Shown here piece after piece: positions 1 to 8,018 of a stretch of 64,000 nucleotides of DNA (positions within the stretch are counted from its first letter, which is position 1; every line of letters starts with the position of its first letter). The notes under the pieces were generated by a model. The model saw only the letters and a list, made by a program, of their open reading frames with translations. It did no database searches and was not told the DNA's origin. Position numbers and translations under genes: made by a program. The stretch comes from Rhodococcus maanshanensis NBRC 100610 (lineage in GTDB: Bacteria; Actinomycetota; Actinomycetes; Mycobacteriales; Mycobacteriaceae). The stretch spans positions 1-64,000 of the forward strand of contig NZ_BCXA01000006.1 in the NCBI RefSeq assembly GCF_001894865.1, read 5' to 3'.

Positions 1-770
1 GGCAGGAACCGGCGTGAGCGCCTGCCGTCGACGCGGTCGAGGCGGTGCAGGGCGATGAGGGAGGCGATCACCGCCAGCACGCCGACCACCATGGCGAGCA
101 GCTTGAGCGTCGAGGGCGTCGAAGTGAAGCGCGAGTCGAGTTCCGCGGTGACATGCAGGCCTGCGGGCGCCGCACCCTGCAGGTCGGTGAACACCCCGAC
201 CATCTGGGGACGGAGGTCACCCTCGCGCACGGTCGGCGCGATCCCGGACCCGGTGATCTCGGCGGTGGTCCCCGTCGCATCGGAGGACACGGCGATCGCG
301 CAGTCGCCACCCGCGAGGCGGTCGAGTGGCGCGGACAACAGCACCGTGTCGCGTAGGACCACCTCGACGCGACCGGGGTCATCCGCGCCCGCGGGCGTGA
401 CCTTGGCCACGAAGCCGTAGCGCTCGGCGTCGGGGGCGCCGTTCGGGGCGGTGGCGACAAGGGTGCCGCCTCGCTCGGAAAGCGGGCCGATCGCCGCACA
501 GGGGATCTCGACGTCGAGGCTCAGCGGCGAGTACGAGACGAGCGGCGCCGAAACGCTGCGTGCCAGGTCCTGCTGCGGCCACGAGAGCACCGTCTCGTCC
601 GTCTCGACGGGCAGCAGCGGCACCGACAGGGTGAGGAGCATGCCGATAAGACCCGTGACGATCGCGGTCCAGCGGACGCCACGCAGCGCCGACTTCGCGT
701 GCGCCGGGTGGGGATCGTGCTCTGGACCGTTTGCCGATGCGGGTCTCGTCGCCACGATGCTGTCAACCAC
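1..770 (-). CDS. Arabinosyltransferase (EmbA/B/C family), N-terminal part, cut by window edge
   Basis: Emb proteins are multi-pass membrane arabinosyltransferases that build the arabinan of arabinogalactan and lipoarabinomannan. About 256 residues are visible. A first membrane helix (reading GLIGMLLTLSVPLLPV) is followed by an extracytoplasmic domain with WPQQ, SYSPLSLDVEIPC and RPQMVGVFTDLQG, then a second helix ending IALHRLDRVDGRR. This order matches the Emb N-terminal domain as I remember M. tuberculosis EmbB. There is no ATG start. An in-frame stop lies at 794-792, so the start is probably GTG at 770, or possibly GTG at 755. The catalytic glycosyltransferase loops lie beyond the window, so which Emb paralogue it is cannot be told. 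It lies 54 bases downstream of the GntR gene on the same strand. Confidence 0.88.
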   Translation of the reverse strand, partial: MVDSIVATRPASANGPEHDPHPAHAKSALRGVRWTAIVTGLIGMLLTLSVPLLPVETDETVLSWPQQDLARSVSAPLVSYSPLSLDVEIPCAAIGPLSERGGTLVATAPNGAPDAERYGFVAKVTPAGADDPGRVEVVLRDTVLLSAPLDRLAGGDCAIAVSSDATGTTAEITGSGIAPTVREGDLRPQMVGVFTDLQGAAPAGLHVTAELDSRFTSTPSTLKLLAMVVGVLAVIASLIALHRLDRVDGRRSRRFL

Positions 771-824
771 GGGTTCGGATGCTAACCGGAATCAACTCGT
801 CGACGAAACGAGCGACTCCTGCGC

Positions 825-1553
825 TCACTCCCGCAGCGTGGCGAGGAATGCGACCCGATCTCCGCGGTAGATCGAGCGGACCCGCTCGATCGGTACGGCG
901 TCCGTATCCAGGGAAATCCGGTTCAGCAACAGCATCGGCATCGCGGTCGTCGAGTCGAGCAGGGCGGCCTCGCGCGGCGACGCCAGCACCGTCTCGATCC
1001 GCTCGGTGGCCGAGTCGAAAGTCACGCCGGTGGCGCGTATGGCGGCGTACAACGAGGTGCCCGGATCGAACGACCGGGCCATCGAGGCGAACCGGCGGGC
1101 AGGCAGGTACGTACTCTCGAGTCCGATCTTCTGCCCGTCCGCAAGCAGCACCCGTTCGAGGTGGATCACGGTGGATCCAACGGACAGTCCGAGGTCCGCG
1201 GCGACCTCGGCGTCGGCGGGCACGTCCTCGAAGGTGACCAACTCCCGGCCAGGCACCCGGCCCTGACTGACCGCGCCCTCCGTGTACGAACGGAGCGAGA
1301 GCGGCTGGGTGAGTTTCGGGCTGGCCACCACGGTGCCCCGGCCACGACGCTGGATCCTGCCCTCCACCAGTAGTTCGTGCACGGCCTGGCGCACCGTCTC
1401 CCTCGACACCTCGAAGCGCACCGCGAGGTCGCGCTCCGCGGGCACGGGGTCGCCCTCGTCGAGGTCGTCGATGATGGCCGCGAGTTCGGTGCGCACCCGG
1501 TAGTACTTGGGCGCGGACTCCCCCGCATCGATGCGGGCGTTGATCTCGGTCAT
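825..1553 (-). CDS. GntR/HutC-family transcriptional regulator with UTRA domain
   Basis: A 242-residue regulator. An N-terminal winged helix (about residues 15-80, containing PAERDLAVRFEVSRETVRQA) is followed by a UTRA effector domain (about 95-235, with ERVLLADGQKIGLESTYLP). UTRA domains bind small organic ligands, and members of this family often control phosphonate-use operons. Its ATG overlaps the stop of the HD gene (ATGA at 1553-1550), so the two are translationally coupled. The divergent intergenic region upstream of the HD gene holds two TTGGT-N4-ACCAA palindromes of the kind GntR/HutC proteins bind. The simplest reading is autoregulation plus control of the divergent phosphonate operon. 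The ligand is inferred only from context. Confidence 0.88.
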   Translation of the reverse strand: MTEINARIDAGESAPKYYRVRTELAAIIDDLDEGDPVPAERDLAVRFEVSRETVRQAVHELLVEGRIQRRGRGTVVASPKLTQPLSLRSYTEGAVSQGRVPGRELVTFEDVPADAEVAADLGLSVGSTVIHLERVLLADGQKIGLESTYLPARRFASMARSFDPGTSLYAAIRATGVTFDSATERIETVLASPREAALLDSTTAMPMLLLNRISLDTDAVPIERVRSIYRGDRVAFLATLRE

Positions 1554-2107
1554 CGTGACGTCCCCATCCCGGCGCGTACCCGTCTCGCCACCGCGAGCAC
1601 CTCGTCGATCGACGGAGCTTGCGCGCCTGCGACTTTCGCGCCGTCATCGTAACGTCGCAGCCGCACCGCATCGGGCCACCGCGGATCGGCGCTGAGCACC
1701 GGGTCGACGCCCGGCCCACCCTGCGCGTGCAGCGTGTGGACCGACTCCGCCGAAAGGGTCGCGACATACCCGGGCTCCGTGGCGACCAGGTAGCGCTTCG
1801 CGGCGACGTGTGCGCCCGCCAGCCATCCGACCCGCTCGCCGAATCGCGGGGTGAGCCACCGCCTCGCCGCGACGTCGTGCGCCGCGTCGTCTGGCAGTCC
1901 GAGCAGCGGACTGCGCGCGACGTCGTGCAGCGCGCTGGCGAGGACGAGCTCGTCGTCCGCACCGTCGGCCACCGCGCGTCCCGCCGCCTGCAGGGCGTGG
2001 TCCAGTTCGTCCACCGCGTCCTCGTCGAACACCCCGCGCAGCGAGCGCAGCACGATGGCCGTTTCCTCCAGTACGGCCTCGCCCGATCCGATCCCCTCGT
2101 CGTTCAT
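1550..2107 (-). CDS. PhnZ-like HD-domain protein of phosphonate operons
   Basis: A 185-residue HD-fold protein. PhnZ is a mixed-valent di-iron oxygenase that cleaves the C-P bond of 2-amino-1-hydroxyethylphosphonate. All metal-ligand positions of that family can be placed here: H37, H61-D62, H77, H100 and a late Asp (D154 or D155), plus the phosphonate-binding Lys at K104 (AHVAAKRYL). The H37-to-H61 spacing of 24 residues equals that of PhnZ as I remember it. PhnZ Tyr24 and Glu27 appear replaced by Phe and Asp. The usual partner, a 2-oxoglutarate hydroxylase (PhnY*), is not in this window, so the substrate is uncertain. It is the first gene of a minus-strand pair with the GntR gene. No strong ribosome binding site precedes the ATG. 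It could belong to the phosphonate-associated HD family without proven oxygenase activity. Confidence 0.78.
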   Translation of the reverse strand: MNDEGIGSGEAVLEETAIVLRSLRGVFDEDAVDELDHALQAAGRAVADGADDELVLASALHDVARSPLLGLPDDAAHDVAARRWLTPRFGERVGWLAGAHVAAKRYLVATEPGYVATLSAESVHTLHAQGGPGVDPVLSADPRWPDAVRLRRYDDGAKVAGAQAPSIDEVLAVARRVRAGMGTSR

Positions 2108-2125
2108 GCAGGTCAGCGTACCTCA

Positions 2126-2143
2126 AATTGGTCTATACCAATT
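2126..2143. promoter_or_regulatory. Putative GntR operator 1
   Basis: The palindrome TTGGT-N4-ACCAA at 2128-2141 is extended by AA/TT on both sides. It lies 19 bases upstream of the HD-gene start and has the half-site architecture of HutC/GntR operators (compare the DasR/NagR type TGGTCTAGACCA). Its position between divergent phosphonate genes suggests that the adjacent GntR protein binds it. Confidence 0.7.
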
Positions 2144-2174
2144 GTTCATCCGGCGTTCCCCTGGCCATCACCGG

Positions 2175-2188
2175 TTGGTCTAGACCAA
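2175..2188. promoter_or_regulatory. Putative GntR operator 2 (perfect palindrome)
   Basis: TTGGTCTAGACCAA is a perfect 14-bp palindrome, 47 bases (centre to centre) from operator 1 and 17 bases before the ATG of the FAD oxidoreductase. The shared half-site TTGGT/ACCAA indicates one regulator for both divergent units. Its closeness to the start codon is consistent with repression of transcription initiation. Confidence 0.75.
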
Positions 2189-2205
2189 ACTGCATGCTCC
2201 TCGTC

Positions 2206-3333
2206 ATGCGAATTCTGATCGTGGGCGGAGGCATCATCGGCACGACCCACGCCGACGAGGCGATCCGCCGCGGACACGACGTCATCCAGCTCGAGCGCGA
2301 GACCGAGGCCCGCGGGGCGACCGTGCGCAACTTCGGCCTGGTGTGGGTCTCCGGCCGCGCCGAACACGAGCTCGACGCCGCCCTGCGCTCGCACGAACTG
2401 TGGGAGGACCTCGCCGCCCGTGTCCCGGCGATCGGCTTCCGCGCGGCCGGCTCGATGACGCTGCTGCGCACCCCCGCGGAGGTCGCGGTCGCCGAGGAGG
2501 CGATGGCCCGCCCGGACGCCGAGGCCCGCGGCTTCGCCCTCCTCGAGCCGGAGCGGGTGCTCGCCGTCAACCCGGCCCTGCGCGGCAAGTTCCTCGCCGG
2601 CCTGCACTGCGGCCGCGACGGCGCCGTGGAATCCCGCGTCGCCCTGCCCGCGATCCGCCGCCACCTCGAGGCGAGCGGCCGCTACGCCTTCCACGCAGGC
2701 ACCGAGGCCCGCGCGGTGACCTCCGACGGGGCGGGCGTCCACATCCGCGACGACCACGGCCGCGTATTCGACGCCGACCTGGCCATCGTCTGCCCCGGCG
2801 CGACGCTCGGCGGCCTGGCCCGGGACCTGGCCGGGGAGCTGCCCCTGCGGCGGGTCCGGCTTCAGATGATGCAGACCGCCCCGCTCGGCGAGGAGCTGAC
2901 CACGGCCATCGCCGACGGCGACAGCCTGCGCTACTACCCGGGCTTCGCCGGCGCCGCGCTCGAGAACCTCAGGACCGTCCAGCCGCAGGCCCCGACCGCG
3001 GAGGCGCACCGCATGCAGCTGCTCTGCGTGCAGCGCCTCCACGGCGGACTGACCATCGGTGACACCCACGAGTACGACGAGCCGTTCGACTTCGACGTCG
3101 ACGAGGCGCCGTACGAACACCTGACCGGAGTGGTCGAGGAGCTGCTCGGCCGCAGACTCCCCCCGATCGTCAAGCGCTGGGCGGGCGTATACAGCCAGTG
3201 CCTGGACCCCGGCGAGCTCGTGCACCGCGGCAGCCCCGCGGACAACGTCTGGGTGGTGGCAGGCCCAGGCGGCCGCGGCATGACCCTCGGCCCCGCCCTC
3301 GCCGAACAGACCGCCGACCAGCTCGGCCTCTGA
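2206..3333 (+). CDS. FAD-dependent oxidoreductase of phosphonate clusters (DAO fold)
   Basis: A 375-residue glycine/D-amino-acid-oxidase-like flavoprotein. It starts with the Rossmann dinucleotide motif GGGIIG (residues 6-11) and ends with the FAD-closing segment VVAGPGGRGMTLGPALAEQ. It resembles the family that recurs beside PhnX and aminoethylphosphonate transporters (TIGR03364), whose members are reported to oxidise (N-methyl)aminophosphonates to phosphonoacetaldehyde. ATG 2206 is chosen because the Rossmann motif must be near the N-terminus. An in-frame ATG at 2194 and an upstream extension to 2128 would run through the operator. It is the first gene of the plus-strand phosphonate operon. 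There is no phnW transaminase here, so this oxidase may supply the aldehyde for the next gene product. Confidence 0.82.
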   Translation: MRILIVGGGIIGTTHADEAIRRGHDVIQLERETEARGATVRNFGLVWVSGRAEHELDAALRSHELWEDLAARVPAIGFRAAGSMTLLRTPAEVAVAEEAMARPDAEARGFALLEPERVLAVNPALRGKFLAGLHCGRDGAVESRVALPAIRRHLEASGRYAFHAGTEARAVTSDGAGVHIRDDHGRVFDADLAIVCPGATLGGLARDLAGELPLRRVRLQMMQTAPLGEELTTAIADGDSLRYYPGFAGAALENLRTVQPQAPTAEAHRMQLLCVQRLHGGLTIGDTHEYDEPFDFDVDEAPYEHLTGVVEELLGRRLPPIVKRWAGVYSQCLDPGELVHRGSPADNVWVVAGPGGRGMTLGPALAEQTADQLGL

Positions 3334-3366
3334 ATCACCGACCCATCCATCGCCCCAGGAGAAATC

Positions 3367-4050
3367 GTGACCGCCACCCCCATCGCCCTCGCCGTGCTCG
3401 ACATGGCCGGCACCACCGTCTCCGACGACGGTCTGGTGCTGCGGGCCTTCGCCGCGGCGGCCGACGCCGCAGGCCTGCCCCCCGAGGGCGCCGAGGCAGA
3501 CAACGCGCGCCGGTACGTACTCGACACCATGGGCCAGTCCAAGATCGTCGTCTTCCGCGCGCTGCTGCGCGACGAGGATCGCGCCCAGGCCGCCAACGCC
3601 GCCTTCGAGTCCGCCTATGACCGGCTGATCGAGGAGGGCAATGCCGAGCCGATTCCCGGTGCGGCGGAGTCGATCACCGCGCTGCGCGAGGCCGGGATCA
3701 AGGTCGCGCTGACCACCGGGTTCAGTCGCGGCACCCAGGACAAGCTGCTCGCCGCCCTCGGCTGGCAGACCATCGCCGACCTCACCCTGTCCCCCGCCGA
3801 GGCCGGGCGCGGTCGGCCCTATCCGGACCTCATCCTCACCGCACTGCTGCGCCTGCAGGTCGATGACGTGAAAGGCGTTGCCGTGCTGGGCGACACCTCC
3901 AATGACGTCACCAGCGGGCTGCGCTCGGGCGCGTCGATCGTCGCGGGCACCCTCACCGGCGCCCACGGCGAGGCCCAGCTCCGCGCGGCCGGCGCCACCC
4001 ACGTCGTGCCCTCGGTGCGCGAGTTCGCCCAGCTCCTCCTGAAGTCCTAG
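3367..4050 (+). CDS. Phosphonatase-like HAD hydrolase (PhnX-like)
   Basis: A 227-residue HAD-superfamily enzyme. The nucleophile motif is DMAGTT (D12), and the cap carries MGQSK, with K59 at the place of the Schiff-base lysine of phosphonoacetaldehyde hydrolase. The segment GRPYPDLI and the acidic motif GDTSNDVTSG complete the HAD site. Phosphonatases split phosphonoacetaldehyde into acetaldehyde and phosphate. Because K59 seems conserved, the genuine phosphonatase reaction is plausible, although the closest family I recognise is the 'phosphonatase-like' subgroup. It starts at GTG with AGGAG 7 bases upstream, 33 bases after the FAD oxidoreductase gene, so the two are probably co-transcribed. 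Confidence 0.85.
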   Translation: MTATPIALAVLDMAGTTVSDDGLVLRAFAAAADAAGLPPEGAEADNARRYVLDTMGQSKIVVFRALLRDEDRAQAANAAFESAYDRLIEEGNAEPIPGAAESITALREAGIKVALTTGFSRGTQDKLLAALGWQTIADLTLSPAEAGRGRPYPDLILTALLRLQVDDVKGVAVLGDTSNDVTSGLRSGASIVAGTLTGAHGEAQLRAAGATHVVPSVREFAQLLLKS

Positions 4051-4089
4051 CCGTTCCCCCACACCCACACCCACAGTTAGGAATCCGTC

Positions 4090-5142
4090 ATGCGCATCCG
4101 CCCCAGCCTGGCCGCAGCCGCCCTCGCCGCGACCCTGCTCACGCTCACCACCGCCTGCGGTGGCACCGGCACCGCAGCGAGCTCCGGCACCGAGACCGTC
4201 ACCGTCTACAGCGCCGACGGCCTGAGCAACTGGTACAAGGCCAGATTCGACGAGTTCACCGAGGAGACCGGCGTCGCCGTCAACCTGGTCGAGGCCGGCT
4301 CCGGCGAGGTGGTCTCCCGCGTCGAGAAGGAGCAGTCCAACCCGCAGGCCGACATCGTCGTCACGCTGCCGCCGTTCATCCAGAAGGCCGACGCGCAGGG
4401 CCTGCTCCAGCCCAGCGGGATCGACACCTCCGCGGTCCCGGCCGAGGAGAAGGACCCGGCGGGCAAGTACGTCCCCGTCGTCAACAACTACCTCAACTTC
4501 ATCGCCAACCCTGGCGCGAACCCGGCCCCCGCGACCTGGGACGACCTCCTCGGCGAGCAGTTCAAGGGCAAGCTGCAGTACTCGACCCCCGGCCAGGCGG
4601 GCGACGGCACCGCGGTGCTGCTGCTGCTCCAGCACCTCAAGGGCAAGGAGGGCGCGCTCGAGTACTTGAACAAGTTGCAGGCCAACAACGTCGGGCCGTC
4701 CTCCTCCACCGGCAAGCTGCAGCCGAAGGTCAGCAACGGTGAGCTGCTCGTCGCGAACGGCGACGTGCAGATGAACCTCGCGTCCATCGCGGACGACGGC
4801 TCGAAGTTCAACATCTTCTTCCCGGCCGAGGCGGGCGGTGCCCGCACCACGGTGGCGCTGCCCTACGTGATGGGACTGGCCAAGGGCGCACCGCAGTCCG
4901 AGCAGGCCAAGAAGCTGATGGAGTACCTGCTCTCGGAGCAGGCGCAGAAGACGGTCGGACCCGACGCGCTCGGTGTCTCGGTCCGCAAGGACGTGCGCGA
5001 GGCCGCGACCGTCGACGTCAATGACAAGTCCACCCCGGCCGGCCTGCTGAACGGCGTCACGGTGTGGACCCCGAACTGGAACACCGTCATCACCGAGCTC
5101 GACGCCGACGTCGCCGCCTACCAGAAGGCCACCGGGAACTGA
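4090..5142 (+). CDS. ABC transporter substrate-binding lipoprotein (aminoethylphosphonate type)
   Basis: A 350-residue secreted lipoprotein with a signal peptide and lipobox LTTAC (lipidated Cys near residue 23). The mature part begins TVTVYSADGLSNWYKARF, typical of the iron(III)/polyamine-type binding fold (SBP_bac) used by the 2-aminoethylphosphonate importers PhnS2. Placement between a phosphonatase and an ATPase/permease set supports a phosphonate ligand, but the same fold binds iron or spermidine elsewhere. AGGA lies just before the ATG. The gene ends one base before the ATPase start. Confidence 0.85.
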   Translation: MRIRPSLAAAALAATLLTLTTACGGTGTAASSGTETVTVYSADGLSNWYKARFDEFTEETGVAVNLVEAGSGEVVSRVEKEQSNPQADIVVTLPPFIQKADAQGLLQPSGIDTSAVPAEEKDPAGKYVPVVNNYLNFIANPGANPAPATWDDLLGEQFKGKLQYSTPGQAGDGTAVLLLLQHLKGKEGALEYLNKLQANNVGPSSSTGKLQPKVSNGELLVANGDVQMNLASIADDGSKFNIFFPAEAGGARTTVALPYVMGLAKGAPQSEQAKKLMEYLLSEQAQKTVGPDALGVSVRKDVREAATVDVNDKSTPAGLLNGVTVWTPNWNTVITELDADVAAYQKATGN

Positions 5143-5143
5143 C

Positions 5144-6349
5144 ATGAGGAAGATCAACACCGGGCAGGCCTGGCCGAGAATCGGATCGGCTTCGACGAGA
5201 ACGGCCGAATCCGGCATCCTCGGGGCCACCGACTACTCCGCTCCCGCCATCACCTTCGACCGCGTCAACGTGGCCTACGGGCGGGGCAGGAACGCCACCC
5301 GGGCGTTGATCGACTTCAACCTGCGGGTGTCCCCGGGAGAGACCGTCGCTCTCCTGGGGCCCAGCGGGTCCGGCAAGTCCACCGCTCTCAAGGCGCTGGC
5401 CGGCTTCACCCGGCCGGTCTCGGGCTCGGTCCGGCTGGCAGGCAGGGACGTCACAGACCTGCCGCCCGCCAAGCGTGGCATTGGCGTGGTCGTGCAGTCG
5501 TACGCGCTGTTCCCGCACATGCGGGTCTCGGAGAACGTCGCGTTCGGCCTGCGCTCGCACCGCGTGCCCCGCGCGGAGATCGGCACGCGGGTCGCCGAGG
5601 CACTCGAGATGGTGGGGATGTCCGCCTACGGCAAACGACTGCCCCGCGAGCTGTCCGGCGGGCAGCAGCAGCGGGTCGCCATCGCGCGCGCCCTTGCCAT
5701 CCGTCCGAAGGTACTGCTACTCGACGAGCCGCTGGCCGCGCTCGACGCCCAACTCCGGCAGAGCATGCTGGCCGAGCTGCAACAGCTGCGGGCGGCCCTG
5801 CCGGACACCGCGATGCTCTACGTGACGCACGACCAGAGCGAGGCCCTGGCGCTGGCCGACCGGATCGCCGTGATGCGCGACGCCCGGCTCGTCGACATCG
5901 ACACCGCGGAGAACCTGTGGAAGCGGCCGCCGAGCAGCTTCACGGCGGCCTTCCTCGGCGGCGCGAACCTGCTGCCCTGCACCGTGACCCGGGTGATCGG
6001 CACCTCGGCCCTGGTGTCGGTCGGCGGCACACCGGTCACCGCGCACGCCCCTCGGCCTGCCATCAGCCCGACCGAGTGGGAGTCCGACGCCGGGGCCCTG
6101 CTCTGCGTGCGCCCGCACGCGATCACCCTCACCGCGCCCACCGAGCGCGGCGCGCTCCCTGGACGGGTCACCGCCAGCGTCTGGCGCGGCTCGACCACCA
6201 GGCACACCGTCGCGCTCGCCGCCCTGCCCGACGCCCTGCTCGAGGTGGACGTGACCGGGCACGACGAACGACCGGCGGGAACCGCTGTCGGCGTTCGCAT
6301 CCCGGACCAGGGTGCGGTGCTCGTCCCCGCACCGGGGCAGGCGTCATGA
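5144..6349 (+). CDS. ABC transporter ATP-binding protein (aminoethylphosphonate type)
   Basis: A 401-residue ATPase of the importer, located at the inner face of the membrane. Walker A is GPSGSGKST, the signature is LSGGQQQR, Walker B is VLLLDEPLAALD, and the switch histidine is in VTHDQSE. A C-terminal TOBE-like region (about residues 280-400) is the usual regulatory extension of the spermidine/iron/phosphonate class. About 30 N-terminal residues precede the fold and are not conserved-looking, but no better start is visible. Its stop overlaps the ATG of the first permease (ATGA), indicating translational coupling. Confidence 0.9.
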   Translation: MRKINTGQAWPRIGSASTRTAESGILGATDYSAPAITFDRVNVAYGRGRNATRALIDFNLRVSPGETVALLGPSGSGKSTALKALAGFTRPVSGSVRLAGRDVTDLPPAKRGIGVVVQSYALFPHMRVSENVAFGLRSHRVPRAEIGTRVAEALEMVGMSAYGKRLPRELSGGQQQRVAIARALAIRPKVLLLDEPLAALDAQLRQSMLAELQQLRAALPDTAMLYVTHDQSEALALADRIAVMRDARLVDIDTAENLWKRPPSSFTAAFLGGANLLPCTVTRVIGTSALVSVGGTPVTAHAPRPAISPTEWESDAGALLCVRPHAITLTAPTERGALPGRVTASVWRGSTTRHTVALAALPDALLEVDVTGHDERPAGTAVGVRIPDQGAVLVPAPGQAS

Positions 6350-7251
6350 CCGCGGTCCTCGATCCGGTACGCCTCGATCCCCCGCCGGTCCGGCCCGAGC
6401 CGCGCCGGTGGCGGTCGGTGGCCTTGGCGCTGCCGCCCCTGCTGCTGGTGCTGGGCTTCGCGGTCTACCCGATGGCCCGCGTGCTGGCCGAGTCCACGGT
6501 CACCGACGAGGGCAGGGGGCTGTCCACCTGGGCGGAGGTGCTCGCGTCCGCGCAGTTCCGGAACGCGTTGTGGCGCACGATCGAAATCGCGGTCGCCTCC
6601 ACGCTGGGCTGCCTGGTGCTCGGCACCTTCCTCGCGCTGGTGCTCGCCTTCGTGCCCTTCCCCGGGTCGAAGGTGGTCGGCCGGCTGATCGACACCATCC
6701 TGTCGCTGCCCTCGTTCCTCATCACGCTGGCGTTCACGTTCCTGTACGGAACCGCGGGCGCGGTCAATGCTCTCCTCGCCCGGCTCACCGGCGCCGACGG
6801 CGGACCGCTGAACTTCGTGAACACCCCGCTCGGCGTGATCGCCGCCGAGATCACCTTCTTCACCCCGTTCGTGGTGCGGCCGCTGCTGGCCGCGTTCACC
6901 CAGATGCCCCGCGAACAGCTCGATGTCGCGGCAAGCCTCGGTGCCTCCCCGCTCCGGGTGCTGCGGACCGTCGTGATGCCGGAGGCCTGGCCCGCGCTGA
7001 TGGCGGGCGGCTCGCTGGTGCTGCTGTTGACGCTCAACGAGTTCGGCATCGTGCTGTTCACCGGGGCCAAGGACGTCGTGACGCTGCCGGTGCTGATCTA
7101 CACCCACGGCATCGTGACCTTCGACCTGCCGGGCGCCGCGGTGATCGCGAGCGTCCAGGTGGTGCTGTCACTGTCGCTGTACAGCGGCTACCGATTCCTG
7201 TTCAACCGACTGCTTGGAGGCCGCCGTGCTGCTGTGGACCACGCGTGCTAG
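6346..7251 (+). CDS. ABC transporter permease 1 (aminoethylphosphonate type)
   Basis: A 301-residue inner-membrane permease with about six helices. The EAA loop that contacts the ATPase reads AASLGASPLRVLRTVVMP. It starts at ATG 6346 inside the ATPase stop (ATGA). Together with the following permease it forms a heterodimeric channel, matching the separate PhnU/PhnV pairs of aminoethylphosphonate importers. Its 3' end overlaps the start of permease 2 by 26 bases, a sign of tight co-translation. Confidence 0.88.
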   Translation: MTAVLDPVRLDPPPVRPEPRRWRSVALALPPLLLVLGFAVYPMARVLAESTVTDEGRGLSTWAEVLASAQFRNALWRTIEIAVASTLGCLVLGTFLALVLAFVPFPGSKVVGRLIDTILSLPSFLITLAFTFLYGTAGAVNALLARLTGADGGPLNFVNTPLGVIAAEITFFTPFVVRPLLAAFTQMPREQLDVAASLGASPLRVLRTVVMPEAWPALMAGGSLVLLLTLNEFGIVLFTGAKDVVTLPVLIYTHGIVTFDLPGAAVIASVQVVLSLSLYSGYRFLFNRLLGGRRAAVDHAC

Positions 7252-8011
7252 GGCGTTGGCCCTCGCCCTCTTCGGCGTCGTGGTGGTCGTGGTGTTCGTC
7301 GCCCCCATCGCCACCGTCGTCGCCGCGGCGCTCGCGGGGGCCTGGACCGGGCCGCTGCCGTCGAACCTCGGCCCGAAGAACCTCTCCGCCGCGCTTTCCG
7401 ACGAGAACCTCGCCAGCCTCACCGTCAGCCTGCAGACCGCGTTCATCGCGGGGGCGCTGGCGTTGTTCGTCGGCACCTGGGCGGCGCTCGCGGCCCGCGA
7501 GGCGCCCGCCTGGCTGCGCAAGACCACCGACGCGGTGTTCCACCTGCCGATCGCGGTGCCGTCGGTGGCGATCGGACTCGGACTTCTGATCGCGTTCAAC
7601 GCCGAGCCGTTGCTGCTCGGGGGCACCAAGTGGATCGTGATCCTCGCGCACACCGTGCTGGTGCTCGCGTTCGCCTTCAGCGCGGTCTCGGCGGCGCTGG
7701 ACCGGCTCGACCCGGCCTACCGGCAGGCCGCCGAGTCGCTCGGCGCCGGACCGACGCGGGTGCTCCTGCGGATCACCCTGCCGCTGTTGCTGCCCGCGCT
7801 CGGTGCGGCCGCGGGCCTGGCGATCGCGCTGTCGATGGGCGAGCTCGGCGCGACCATCATGGTGTACCCGGCCACCTGGAAGACCCTGCCCGTGACCATC
7901 TTCGGGCTGACCGACCGCGGCCAGGTGTTCCTCGCCGCCGCCGACACCACCCTGCTGCTGGCCGTCACCCTGGTCGCCCTGCTGGCGGTCGGGCGCATCC
8001 GAAGGCGCTGA
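7226..8011 (+). CDS. ABC transporter permease 2 (aminoethylphosphonate type)
   Basis: A 261-residue permease with about six membrane helices and an EAA loop reading AAESLGAGPTRVLLRITLP. GTG 7226 is preferred over the in-frame TTG 7214 because GGAGG at 7216-7220 sits 5 bases before it. This start lies inside the previous permease gene. It is the last gene of the phosphonate operon, and the hairpin at 8019-8074 follows 7 bases after the stop. Confidence 0.88.
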   Translation: MLLWTTRARALALALFGVVVVVVFVAPIATVVAAALAGAWTGPLPSNLGPKNLSAALSDENLASLTVSLQTAFIAGALALFVGTWAALAAREAPAWLRKTTDAVFHLPIAVPSVAIGLGLLIAFNAEPLLLGGTKWIVILAHTVLVLAFAFSAVSAALDRLDPAYRQAAESLGAGPTRVLLRITLPLLLPALGAAAGLAIALSMGELGATIMVYPATWKTLPVTIFGLTDRGQVFLAAADTTLLLAVTLVALLAVGRIRRR

Positions 8012-8018
8012 CGCGCCT

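Noticed and set aside
2128-2205. A 26-residue N-terminal extension of the FAD oxidoreductase
   Set aside because: It would run through the operator and displace the GGGIIG motif from its usual N-terminal position.
2146-5229. A 1027-codon open frame on the minus strand
   Set aside because: It is antisense to three well-supported phosphonate genes, has Gly/Ala/Arg/Val-biased low-complexity translation and no recognisable domain. It arises from GC-rich codon bias.
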